DNA of 64,000 nucleotides, taken from NCBI GenBank assembly GCA_029204225.1, contig CM055103.1:52233145-52297144 (forward strand). Reading direction: 5' to 3'. The position numbers and the translations under genes were made by a program. Positions 26,220 to 36,663 of the stretch are shown here, piece after piece. Origin of the DNA: Diphasiastrum complanatum (Eukaryota > Streptophyta > Lycopodiopsida > Lycopodiales > Lycopodiaceae). Below the pieces are notes generated by a model that worked only from the letters and a program-made list of their open reading frames with translations, did not search any database and had not been told where the DNA came from. Each line of letters begins with the position of its first letter. Position 1 is the stretch's first letter.

Positions 26220-27436
26220 CCCTTGGTGGCTTGAATCACTGAACAAGAACACGATGGTTTGTTGGCTAGGAAGCACAAAACCGAGTCTGTGGAGATTCAT
26301 GGAATAGCTCAAAAACCGTACGAAGATTCAGAGGCAGGGAATTGTCAGCTGAATCAGAGGGCAAGCAAAAAGTGAAGCTGGAAATTCTTCCAGAGGTTTG
26401 CTTGGGGTTTGTGATTGGTTTGAATCCAATCGAACGTCGTTTGAAGAGCGGTTTGGAGCAGAATATTGCTTGTTGTAGGGCGACCTCAGAGGGATAGGCA
26501 GCTGCTCAGATAGATTCTCAAGAAGATCAGATAAAGTTCAAAAACATCTTCTTTGACAGCTAGGGTCTTAAGAAGGGAAAAGTCTCTTTTCTCTCAATAC
26601 AAATCTGTTTTTGTGGCTGTGAAGAGCTAGAGAAGGGCACCCTAGTAAGAAGAATCAGCCTGTAAGAAGCCGTGGGCGGCCGTGGAGAATTGGAAGAGAA
26701 AGGGTGATCAGCAGGGCTGCCATCGCTGGAAATTAGCGTGAAGAAGATCAGAGATGGCGTGAGGGAGGTCGCGGGTCTGGATGCGCGGTCAACCGCACTA
26801 TTATGTAGCGTGCGAAAGGGAGAAGTGTTCTCAAGAAGAGAACTTGATGCGCTTGAATGATCATGACCGTTGGATTCGAAACTATTGTGATCAATGGTTA
26901 AAGTTGACTGGCCAAGAAATGATCTAGGCAGTCAGATTTTAGGTGACCATTGGATCTGTTGGATTTCAACTTGAACTTCATAAGAAGGGGTCTGAAGTGC
27001 AAAGTGCATTGCAACTTCATTAAAAATCTTCAAACTGAAATAATTGTTGGGTCCCAAGTTTGTGAAAGGTGAAGTTTCTTCACACTGAAGAAACAGTTCA
27101 AAAACCCAAATTGCCCTTTAATTTTCACCTCCTTTAGCCTATTTTGGCCAAACGAAAGGCTATAGCCTCCAAACGAAGGGCACTTTGATTGTACTTGCAA
27201 GTACGGTACACCAAAACAGAGTGATTGCCACAGAGCAAGTGTTCAGAGTGCGTCAGAAGTGATTTCACCATTCCACTAGGCAGGTAGTTGGGAGTTGGTG
27301 ACGAGAAGCATCATTATTATTGATTTTTGACATCACGGTTGGCTTCGGCATACACTTTATAGCCTACAAGTGGAGTTTCAAGCAGTTTGGAGATGGCATA
27401 ATCTACAAAAGACAAAGTGTTTTACCTAAGTTGTAA

Positions 27437-27901
27437 GGTTATGTTCACGCTGATTGGGCAGGAAGTATAGATGATAGAAAGTCAACAACAGGTTATGCCT
27501 TCAATTTTGGTAGCGGTTGTTTTTCATGGTCTAGCAAGAAGCAAGATACTATTTCTCTTTCTTCTACAGAAGCTGAATATAAAGCGTTGAGTTCTGCTAC
27601 CCAGGAAGCTGTTTGGCTATGTAAGTTGTTATGTGAGATTGGCATGAAGCAGGTAAATCCTACTGTTATTTTATGTGACAGTCAAAGTGGAATACAATAG
27701 GCTAAGAATCCTATCTTTCACGCAAGGACAAAACATATTGAGGTAAAATATCACTTTGTGCATGAGAAGTTACAATCAAAAGATATAAGTATTGTACATT
27801 GTTCTACGTTATTACAAGTTGCTGATATATTTACAAAAGCTTTAAGTAAAGAAAAGTTTGAAACTTTTAGAGCCAAACTTGGCTTAGATCTGGCTATGTA
27901 A
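27437..27901 (+). pseudogene. Ty1/copia RNase H domain remnant
   Basis: 155 codons read [19 protein letters not shown], then [20 protein letters not shown], then CDSQSGIQ, then HARTKHIEVKYHFVHEK, ending DIFTKALSKEKFETFRAKLGL and a stop at 27899-27901. These are the conserved copia RNase H motifs. One in-frame TAG follows SQSGIQ. Upstream polymerase sequence is missing because the element is internally deleted. Confidence 0.9.
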
Positions 27902-27992
27902 AAAGCCTTTAGTTGTAATACTATCATGGAGGTATGTTCCATGAATAGAGTAAACTCTAAAATAAAGAGAGACGTTGATCATTGAGGGAGAG

Positions 27993-28244
27993 AGTTAAAA
28001 TAGCAATGATCGACTTATACAGTGCTTTCTTATTTCGACGGCACCACATGTGCCTAGTTCTAGAGTTATCGGGCCATCTTTCTTTTACGAGCCCTTTGAG
28101 TGCTTTTAAGCAACTTATCTTTGTACTTACTTATTAGTTGAATATACAGTTTGTGGAGAGCAATTATGTTGTCTTGTCCTGTTGCACTTGACGTTTGCTA
28201 TGGTGATTGATCCGGTCAGGTGTTTAAACTGTGTTTTCTTAACT
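27993..28244 (+). repeat. right (3') LTR of the copia derivative
   Basis: 252 bp, same ends as the left copy, preceded by the GAGGGAGAG purine tract and followed by CTATA, the repeated target site. Confidence 0.9.
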
Positions 28245-28249
28245 CTATA

Positions 28250-28484
28250 GAGGAAACATTGTGCCTTGTGGTTGATAGAATTTTTATAAAGACTACAATC
28301 AAGAGTCCAAAATTGGTGGATGCCTTTGTGCCCATTTTCAATTGTATGGATTGTCACATGTGATTGTAGATGATCGGGATTTAAAGTCACTAGTAACTTT
28401 TGGAGTGTGTTCTTTAAGTTGTTCAAGACCAAGCTTGGCCATGAATAGCTGAAGTTTATCTCCATAGTTTTGTTAAAATTCATT
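28250..28484 (+). pseudogene. Ty3/gypsy integrase relic, 3' part (continues 25120-25955)
   Basis: Directly after the CTATA duplication, the integrase core resumes with CLVVDRIFIKTTIK, then HVIVDDRDLKSLV, then FKLFKTKLGHE. These align to the gypsy pattern VVVDRLTK ... LHGLP-VIVSDRD ... LF--LGTKL. This confirms that the copia derivative landed inside this domain. The sequence stops at about 28484, where an unrelated LTR fragment in the opposite orientation begins. Confidence 0.75.
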
Positions 28485-28748
28485 TCTTTATGGCCCATAC
28501 ACGACTAGTAGTGCAGTGTGACACCTCATTGGACACCTCTGTAGCCTAATTGAGCCATGTCATATAGTTTCCCTATGACTCATTGATAGAGCGATAAAAA
28601 TCCACCATCATGAGTTTAGGCCTCCAACCATTAATTATGACCATATTCACTTGAGGGCCCCAAACCCCTCATAATCATAATTAACATACGAGTCGAGGTA
28701 GGCCTACTGACCTCTATCGTGATAATCAATCCGAGATCAGTCATGACA
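28485..28748 (-). repeat. gypsy LTR fragment, copy 2
   Basis: Minus-strand relative of the LTR at 450-905. It starts TGTCATGACTGATC at 28748 and is preceded on that strand by the purine tract AAGGGGGGAAGAA. Only the first 260 bases are present; it is cut at the junction with the plus-strand gypsy relic. Confidence 0.7.
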
Positions 28749-28759
28749 TTCTTCCCCCC

Positions 28760-28990
28760 TTATTCAAGTTTTAACCTCAGAACTTAAATTAGAAAAGCTC
28801 CTTTTCAGACATCTTTCTTGCTCCCTAGAATCATCATTGCCTATATGACTCTTCCATCGATCGAGATGCTCAATAACTATATGATTTCTCAATTTGTTAA
28901 ATTCTAGTATTCAAGATCTTCTTGGGTTCAAGTCGAGTCACACTCGATAGTTCATCCGATAGATCCAATTGGTCTCCAGAACCAAGATGT
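28760..28990 (-). pseudogene. gypsy integrase tail, second copy
   Basis: Reverse-strand relative of the fragment at 205-422. It keeps SGDQLDLSDELSSVTRLEPK and the following ILNTR block, then shifts frame and meets stops. Order (integrase tail, purine tract, LTR) is the same as in copy 1. Confidence 0.7.
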
Positions 28991-29049
28991 TCTCCTTCAC
29001 ATATAGACATGAATTTCCAAGAGACGTATATCAGTCAAGATATGCCTAG

Positions 29050-29345
29050 GTAAAAATCCAAAGAAATTCTAGGTAGAAGCTGTTACTATAGCAGCCTATT
29101 TACAAAATCAGTCCATCACCAAGGCCCTGAATGGCAAGACACCTTATGAGGTGTGGACAAGATCGAAACCATTACTCAAGAATATCAGATTGTTTGGATG
29201 CATTGCTTATGCACAAATCCCTGAAGATCTCAGAAAAAAGCTGGACAACACAAACAAAAAATCAATTTTTATTGGCTACTCTCCAAATCACAAGGCATAC
29301 AAGCTCTATAATCTAGACACAGAAAAGGCATTTATGAGCAGAATG
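29050..29345 (+). pseudogene. Ty1/copia integrase C-terminal fragment
   Basis: It reads KKFWVEAVTIAAYLQNQSI, then LNGKTPYEVWTRSKPLLKNI, then LFGCIAYAQIPEDLRKKLD, then FIGYSPNHKAYKLYNL. These are the conserved end motifs of copia integrase. The integrase frame itself is clean but has no start and no following reverse transcriptase, so it is a fragment. Confidence 0.85.
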
Positions 29346-29559
29346 TTGGAAAGCGATGCTCGACCTCAAATCCATTTGTTAATGAGCATTCTGAAAGTTG
29401 AAAACCGAAGGCTCAAATTTTTCCTTAGCAGGAAATTTCCGACCCTTCACTAATTATCCGAACGTGTTCGACCCTGTATCGGATCGAATTGGGTCTAAAT
29501 TTTTCGACCCCTCGACCCTCAGCATATTTACGACCCAGTGTATATTTTTTTATCCTTTG

Positions 29560-30030
29560 CTTAAAATTTGATATATAATTGGTCAAAAATCAGAACAAAC
29601 GACTTCGCATTGGAAGTCTGCCCACTTTGTACATGCATTTATGGCATAAAGGCGATAATAATTAATATAGAAGATAGCATTCAATGCGAGTTAGTTGTAG
29701 ATATTTTCAGTATATCTAATCCTAGAATCTTCATCAGAAACCTTTTTCTTCTGATATTCAGTTACTACTGAAATTGTAATCAATCAGATTTTCGTTGAAA
29801 GTGTTATCACACACAACGATCAACAAAAGTAATCACTTCAAACATTGTACTCACTGTTGATATTAATCAAAGTGCAATTATATGTCTCACTTCTGTTATT
29901 GTTCACTTGAAATTTGTTGAATCGATTCAGTTTGAACATTTTGCTGCCGTCTGTTGTGCTTTTGATCCACTCATCTAGCTCGCTCCCAGCTTCCACTTAT
30001 ACCCACTAATTTACGACTTTGTATCAGAGC
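29560..30030 (+). repeat. possible copia LTR end with degraded primer site
   Basis: At 30019-30030, TTGTATCAGAGC resembles the TGGTATCAGAGC primer site of copia elements with one changed base. The preceding 450 bases would then be the LTR. No partner LTR was found and the left edge is a guess. Confidence 0.3.
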
Positions 30031-30104
30031 GGGCATTCCAGTAATTTGCTTCCATCGCGGATTATTAGTCTTGTTTCTATCAAGACATTCTAACTCAAAA
30101 AAAA

Positions 30105-30470
30105 TGGCAGAAGAAGAAGAGACCACCATTGTTCTGCAATCTACTGGAGCAGGGCCATCTACATCTACGGCGTACTGTTGTTTCAAAGTCCAGTCACCAT
30201 CAAGGAGGAGATACAGAAATTTTAGTTACAGCGACATCCGTAGAAATCCTCAAGGGGTGGCTAGGTGATTAAGTCCAAGACTTTAGAAATTGAAGTAGGC
30301 AAGGAATTGGATAAGCTACCCACATTGGGTGAGCAACCATGATGAGGAATAATATTTGAAAAGACTCCAGATTCCATTATGAGTTATGTTGCGAGCCCTT
30401 GTCAGCTCCTGGTGGATCGATATTATGTTCTGATGCCATGAAAAAATAAGTGGAAGGATTTGGGTGTACC
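30105..30470 (+). pseudogene. decayed copy of the Tat-element accessory ORF B
   Basis: Translating 30170-30460 with stops tolerated gives SPVTIKEEIQKF, then KSSRGG*VIKSKTLEIEVGK, then ELDKLPTLGEQP, then FEKTPDSIMSYVASPCQL and KNKWKDLGV. This aligns residue by residue with ORF B of the element at 32.5-44.3 kb (RPISVEDHIQAF, SSRGGWVLKFKTSEIEADKQ, LDKIPALGEQP, FEKTPESIRSYVGSPHQL, KNKWKDLGL), but on the opposite strand. At least four in-frame stops show it is dead. It is followed by a matching LTR relic. Confidence 0.8.
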
Positions 30471-30479
30471 ATTTTGAAT

Positions 30480-31134
<655 letters not shown>

Positions 31135-31227
31135 AAGATTTACAACAACTTGATCCAGTCAATTTCAGATCTCCCCTTTGGAATGGCCTGTGCCCCATAC
31201 TATAGGTTTTTCTCCAAGAAGACCATC

Positions 31228-31375
31228 TAGACCTACAAAAACTCCACCATCATGAGTTTAGCCCTCCAACCATTAATTATGACCATATACGCTTGAGAGC
31301 CCCAAACCCCTCGTAATCATAATTAACTTACAAGTTGAGGTAGGCCTACTGACCTCTAACGGGATAAATGAGTCA
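31228..31375 (-). repeat. gypsy LTR fragment, copy 3
   Basis: About 150 bases match the LTR copies at 450-905 and 28485-28748 (minus orientation), including CACCATCATGAGTTTAG and GTAGGCCTACTGACCTCTA as read on the plus strand. No associated coding sequence. Confidence 0.7.
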
Positions 31376-32511
31376 TGACAGTCACAAGATGTACATTGTT
31401 TCAAAGTACTATTTTACTAATCAAAAGTAACATTACTTACTCGATGTCATGTCGTTAAGGTTCTTGTTGTTTCATAATAATTTTATGCCTCCCCCCCCCT
31501 TTTTTTTTGAGTTCTTTCTCTATTGCTTATTAGGGTTATCCACTTGCTTATGGTTCACCTAGATATTCTCCTTTCCTCTACCTAGCTCTAGTTTCAAAAA
31601 TCTTTTGAAGTTTGTTTGAGTTTATGATTTATTGTCTATTGAGAAGTTGTGTTGCACCTTCATCATTTTTTTGGTTCTTTTCTAAGTATCTACTTTTCTT
31701 ATTTAAAGTCAAATTTATAAAATTGTTTTTACTTTAGGTTAATTGGTGCTCTACTTCCTTTCTTTTCAACTTTCAATATTGGTCACTCCTTTAGTGGTAA
31801 AAATCTATATTAAATTAGTATAGTTGTAGTCAACTTTTTCTTGGTTGCACTTCATTAGATAAATATTTCAATATTCCTTAATGTTCAGGTTTAGGTTCTT
31901 GTTCTTGATGGTATCAAAGTTATAAAGTAAGTTTTATGCTAATTCTTGTCTCTTGTAAAGAATTTTGTACATTTGGCTCTTTGATCGTCCTTGTAATTTA
32001 CCACCAAGAGTCACTCATGCAAATTCTATGAAACCTTTTCCGAAAAAATTTCGTGTGATTGACTCTCTCATGGTCCAATTAACTTTGTCTTATCATGTTA
32101 AAGTCTGAACCATACACACATGGAATTTCATTTCTTTAGGTCCTTTAAGGATCAAGGGCCTTTTGGTTAGTTTCGTGAAAGACTTTCGGTGTGAGAGGGA
32201 GTCAAGTAGTGTTACTTCAAGAAGTCGCGGACACTTGATTGCATGTTATTGTCAGTGATCTTTTGAGTGTAACAGGCGGACCTATTTAGGTGCCTCACTG
32301 CTTTACAACAACCATGTTAAACAAATGAGGGGTGTGGTCAACACTAATTTTGACCTCGGACCAATAGCCTTCAAGAGGGCTTGGTCTTAAACAATTGCCT
32401 GACTACTCAAAATATAATCTATGGCTCTTCTACTATCAGCACTTTAGAGGTTTGCTCTTCCATCCCTTTACCCCTTTGTTTTGCTAGTAGAAATGGTACA
32501 AATCATAGAGA
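31376..32511. other. no gene recognised; left flank of the large element
   Basis: AT-rich DNA with no recognised coding region. Its last bases join in the uninterrupted ancestral locus to 44346 onward, across the AAGGT target site. Confidence 0.45.
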
Positions 32512-32516
32512 AAGGT

Positions 32517-33275
32517 TGTAGTGGGTTTCTTTCCTTGCCTAACCTGAATCCAAGATCTAGTCAATCTAGCATCAAAAAGATGGAGTTAGTTGTCACGCGG
32601 AGGTTCGTTCCCATGAGAGCGATAGTATAGTTCAGATTTCAACATGAATGGAGGATCTAACACTAACATCCATTAACACTAAGCATTAACACTAGATCCA
32701 TTAACCCTACTTCCATTAACCCTAGATCCACAACAATGATAGAAACTTAATCTTCTCTCTCTCCTTTTCTCTCTCACAAAAAGCATAAGAAATAGCAATC
32801 CCAATAATTATCAAATCCAACAATTAGCAAATACAAAGGAAGCATGAGAAATAGAGAAAAAGAGAGGAAGAGCAAGGACATTCATCAATCCATTTCTAAA
32901 GAGAACCAATCTGCTTTATTGAAATGAGGAAATGAACATGAGGAGCAACTCGAGTTGGTCCTTTTTTATAGTAGAGAGGAGGACCCTGGCCTCTGAATCC
33001 TATTGGTCCAGTCTTGCCTCTCTTTTTATTCAAATTTAAAAAAGTGTGAGAACCATCAAAATTGGAGGGAAACCCAACTTTATTCACTAACTTGACATTT
33101 AGGCCCTGCGACATTAAAAAACCCGCAAAAAGGCCTAAAGTCCTTTATTAACTTTTAAATAATCAATCAAATAACTATGTGATCATCGGGTTGGACTTAC
33201 ACATGCAGGGTGCCAAATCCCTCTCACTTATTAACTAGGGTTAGGGTTTCCTTGGGATCCGCAAACCCTCCAACA
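32517..33275 (-). repeat. 3' LTR of the Tat-like element
   Basis: 759 bp with TG...CA ends as read on the plus strand. On the element strand it has a TATAAAAAA box (32970-32962) and AATAAA shortly after it, standard LTR promoter and polyadenylation signals. Confidence 0.92.
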
Positions 33276-33291
33276 GTATCCCCCACCAAAA
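33276..33291 (-). promoter_or_regulatory. polypurine tract
   Basis: On the element strand, TTTTGGTGGGGGATAC abuts the 3' LTR. This is the expected position and composition for plus-strand priming. Confidence 0.75.
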
Positions 33292-33490
33292 CTGGTGGCG
33301 GTCTCACGACACCTGCAATATGCAGTTATTGGGGACTTTTATTGGCTTCGAGCCAAATCTTAATTAAAAGATACTGCACCTTCTCCATAAAGTTGAGACG
33401 TGCAATATTGAAATCCAGATTGTGTGACAGGAAACAACGGTGGGCTCCGACAATGCATTTGGAAGTTGTCCATGAGGTGAAGCGGGATTC

Positions 33491-35130
33491 CTAAGAGCCT
33501 CCCATCATAGTCGCATGAAAATAGAGACGAGCAATCGGCAACTGATCTTTGATTTGCCCTGAGGCCATCGGCTTATTTGGATCGAATGCTAGGGGAGGAA
33601 GGCAATCGTCCCATTTGGTTGCCACTGACACCAACAGAGTCAGTTCTTTAGCAGACATGGCCGATTTTCGCACCGTTGGATCCGGAGAGTGGACATACTC
33701 TCTCTTATATGCTTGTAAGGCGCGGTGGAAATCCACTAAGATGGTCTAGCTGTAAGACTGATGGAGATTGGCCAATTGGACGTATGGATGGTGATTTTGT
33801 CCATAGCCAACCCCAAATCTTTCCATTTATTTTTTCGCGGCATTGGCACGTAATAGGGATCTACCCACAACTGGTGAGGGCTGCCGACGTAACTCCTAAT
33901 TGATTCCGGAGTTTTCTCAAAAATCGTAATTGTCCATGCCGGCTGCTCTCCCAGTGCAGGTATTTTGTCCAATTGTTTGTCGGCCTCGATCTCGGAGGTC
34001 TTAAATTTCAGAACCCATCCACCACGCGAGGACTCATGCAGATGTTTCTTTAAGAAGGCCTGAATATGGTCCTCGACGCTAATGGGCCTTCTGAATAGAG
34101 GTCTTGTCCTTGATGAGGATGGACCCGCTTGTACTGCCGGTATGGTTGGCGGTTGATCTGCTATATCTGGAGCTCCCCCCTGGTCCATGCTCGAATCAAT
34201 CCCTGTATCCATTGGTATAGCTTCTTGGCACGGAGGGGAGAATTGCGGCATGACCGAGACGAGGATTTGTGGTCCGGCTTCCAACACTTGAGCGGTTGCT
34301 TTTTCATAGGCGGTGATGGTCTCTTTTGTCTTTGCCAACTCGATTGAAGCAACTCCTTTGAACCTATCAAAGCGGCCTTGGAATCCCTGAAGGGCCACTT
34401 TGTAGGTCTCCACTTTTTTGAATAAATACGCAATCTCCGTCGGTGTGACCGGATGATCGGGTATTTGCGTTTGCTAATAGGCATCACGCTCAAGGGTGGT
34501 CGCATCCAATTCATCTTGAAGCCGTATGCGATCTTGTTCGGCCATATGTAATTGCCCCTTCAACAACTGCACCTGTTGCTTGGCATCTTGCATTGCCTGA
34601 TCTATATGATCCTGTGCAGTTGTCAGGGCGTTTTGCAGAGAGCTGATGTAATTTTCCAAGAGATCAGCTTGTTGCTGGGCCAACTTCTTTTCGCTTTTAG
34701 TCTTATCTTCATGTTGTTTGGCTATCTTCAACTCTCGATCTAGCTGGACAATTTTCTGGCTAATCGGAGTGTGTTCAGATCCTAGATCAGAGATCCTCTG
34801 CTCCATTTCCTTCTTCTTATCCAGCATAGACTGGATCACTTGCCCAAGGCTTGAAACCAATCCTAGAGCATCACCAGAATCGACAGTCGTGGCAGCGACA
34901 GCAGTAGGAGGACTTGATGGTACTGTCCTTGGTAGGCGTGGAATAGGTGTCACGGTCTCTTCTTCTTTAAAAATATCCTCCTCTTCAAACCCTTCAGGCA
35001 CTGTGGCGTCGAACTGTTTTGGTGATTTTACAACTGTGTCGACCCGAAGTGTGGCTGGGCTACCTTGTGTGTGAGGTTGCTGGCTGACATCTTCGACACC
35101 AACAAAGCACGGAATCCAGGTGGAAGCCAT
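33491..35130 (-). pseudogene. accessory ORF B of the Tat-like element: coiled-coil protein of unknown function
   Basis: Starts MASTWIPCFVGVEDVSQQ at 35130. In order it has an acidic, Pro-rich N-terminus (EEEDIFKEEETVTPIPRLP); a long predicted coiled coil of about 110 residues rich in Lys, Glu and Gln (from MLDKKKEMEQRISDL); a second helix-rich part (ETYKVALQGFQGRFD); then a compact C-terminal region (RPISVEDHIQAFLKKH, SSRGGWVLKFKTSE, EKTPESIRSYVGS, DPYYVPMPRKNKWKDLG). One in-frame TAG after DAY (34476-34474) separates 218 codons from the rest, which continues in the same frame. A frameshift near 33740 leads to a final 80-codon part ending at 33491. It lies downstream of integrase in the same sense, the position of env-like or extra ORFs in Athila/Tat elements. 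I recognise no family. A decayed relative at 30105-30470 preserves the C-terminal region. Confidence 0.75.
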
Positions 35131-35188
35131 GGATTCTGTTTTCTAAGTGAGAAGCGGCTAAGAGGGACAATAAAGAGCCAACAACAAA

Positions 35189-35974
35189 CTACTGCTTAGT
35201 ATTGGCCTTAATAGCTCGCTTGAGCTCACCGAAAACAGTCTTGAACCAATTATATGGTTCAAGAGGGGCTTTGGCCAACTTAGTGTGGGACTCCACTATC
35301 ATGTGAAGGATTTGAGATGTGATGCGGTCTTTTATGAGGTTGCCAACCATCAAGAAATTATTCAATAGCTGGGCAGCTGCGTGGATGGAAGGCTCAGTGA
35401 TGGCTTCCAGAAGGTAGCCATCATTGGTCCAGTGCAGATCGTTGGTGAGGTCAATAAATGGCTTGATGGCCTGTTTGGCGTGCTTGTGATTGGGTGAGGC
35501 CTGCATACCAGATGATATTCCAGTAGTTGTAAGTGCGGCCTCAGTGACGCGCACCTTGTGTGTGGCTCCCTGGAAAGTGATATAGAATTTGGATTTCTTC
35601 TCCTTCCACTTACTGAAGGCAAGAGTAATGAAATCCATATTGATGCGACCCGAAAAGGCTCTCTCATGAATACCCATTGTAGTGAGTAGAGGTTCCGCAA
35701 GGGTCATCCACTGAGTGACCATGCTTGTGCCAGGAAGAATCATGATGTCCGTTGCAGATGGGACATCACGATGGATAGTATAGTGCGGAGACTGGGAAGT
35801 ATCGGTAAAAGACATGATGATCAGAAAGGAATTATAAACGCGTGAAAGTGTATCAAAAGACAATGCAAAAAATTTTGAAGGCTTTGGTTGCAAGAAAATT
35901 TGCAAGAGCTTCGCTAGCACAAGTGAGGAATGAATCGAATTCAGCCAACTTATAGGTGAATTTGGTGGGTCCAT
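35189..35974 (-). CDS. accessory ORF A of the Tat-like element, unknown function
   Basis: 261 intact codons, stop at 35189, 58 bases upstream of ORF B on the element strand. The first 50 residues (SWLNSIHSSLVLAKLLQIF...) are fairly hydrophobic but not a clear membrane segment. The rest is a soluble, mixed helical-looking protein with TQWMTLAEPLLTTMGIHER, SKWKEKKSKFYITFQGATHK and EPYNWFKTVFGELKRAIK. Translation might start at an internal Met (for example MSFTDTSQSPHYTIHRD). Being fully open while gag and pol are broken is notable. No family recognised; structural or env-position roles are guesses. Confidence 0.65.
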   Translation of the reverse strand: MDPPNSPISWLNSIHSSLVLAKLLQIFLQPKPSKFFALSFDTLSRVYNSFLIIMSFTDTSQSPHYTIHRDVPSATDIMILPGTSMVTQWMTLAEPLLTTMGIHERAFSGRINMDFITLAFSKWKEKKSKFYITFQGATHKVRVTEAALTTTGISSGMQASPNHKHAKQAIKPFIDLTNDLHWTNDGYLLEAITEPSIHAAAQLLNNFLMVGNLIKDRITSQILHMIVESHTKLAKAPLEPYNWFKTVFGELKRAIKANTKQ

Positions 35975-35999
35975 TACACTGAATAGTAGTTTGGCTGAT

Positions 36000-36660
36000 C
36001 AGTTCTGAACAAAAATTTGCAGGCATGTCCAGTACTATAAAAATAGGCTATAAAAATCTCGGCGAAGGTTTCTAGAGATCTGAACCTATCAAGCGAATGT
36101 TTTTCAGGGCTGGAAAAGGATGAACCTTCGCCCAGGAGGGTCCTTCACCCAAGTACTGTCATAAATGCATTTTTTCACAATCTGAACCTTTGGACAACCT
36201 AATTTTGACATTTTAAGATCATCTAGTCGGTCGGTGAAGGTTCATAATGAGGTTATAATACTCGACAAAGGTTCCCAAAATGGCATATCGCTGAACATTC
36301 GCTTGACTCAAAAATTGGATTTTTATCTTGTCAGGAACCTTCGCCCACCTCAATTTAGATAAATCAAGGTGGATGTACAGTCTGAGAGCTCAACGAAGGT
36401 TTCTGGTACTATATTAGGCCAAATCTGTCCAAATCAATGATTTTCTAAGTCATTGTCCATAAAAAATACTGTGCTTCCTTTTTCTTATGCTGATGACTTC
36501 TTGACTTTTGCTCATTAGTCTTTTCTTATTTTTTGTTTTTTTTTTCTTTAACTGTCTTTTTTCAGAAAAAACTCAGCAAATTAAATACTGAAAACAAAAA
36601 ATTGAAAAACAAAAAAAATTAAAAAATATATTGAGATCAGGCTTGCTGAACTAGCAGAGC
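36000..36660 (-). other. noncoding spacer of the Tat-like element with CGAAGGTTC motifs
   Basis: Between integrase and ORF A. No coding sequence. About eight variants of GGCGAAGGTTTC occur in both orientations, for example at 36061, 36122-36132 (inverted), 36232-36243, 36262-36274, 36333-36344 (inverted) and 36391-36401. The same motif is scattered through the 5' leader at 42.6-43.3 kb. Confidence 0.7.
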
Positions 36661-36663
36661 AGG

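Larger units (their letters stand above)
25956..28244 (+). mobile_element. copia deletion derivative with AG...CT termini, nested in a gypsy integrase
   Basis: A 2289-bp element has two 252-bp LTRs (25956-26207 and 27993-28244) that are about 95% identical by eye. A perfect 5-bp target duplication CTATA (25951-25955 and 28245-28249) flanks it. The LTRs start AGTTAAAATAG and end TTTCTTAACT, so the terminal dinucleotides are AG...CT instead of TG...CA. The primer site TGGTATCAGAGC (26208-26219, complementary to initiator tRNA-Met) abuts the left LTR, and a purine tract GAGGGAGAG abuts the right one; together with the TSD these fix the ends. The inside keeps about 1.2 kb of leader-like sequence and the RNase H end of copia pol. 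Gag, protease, integrase and most of the reverse transcriptase are absent. Confidence 0.9.
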
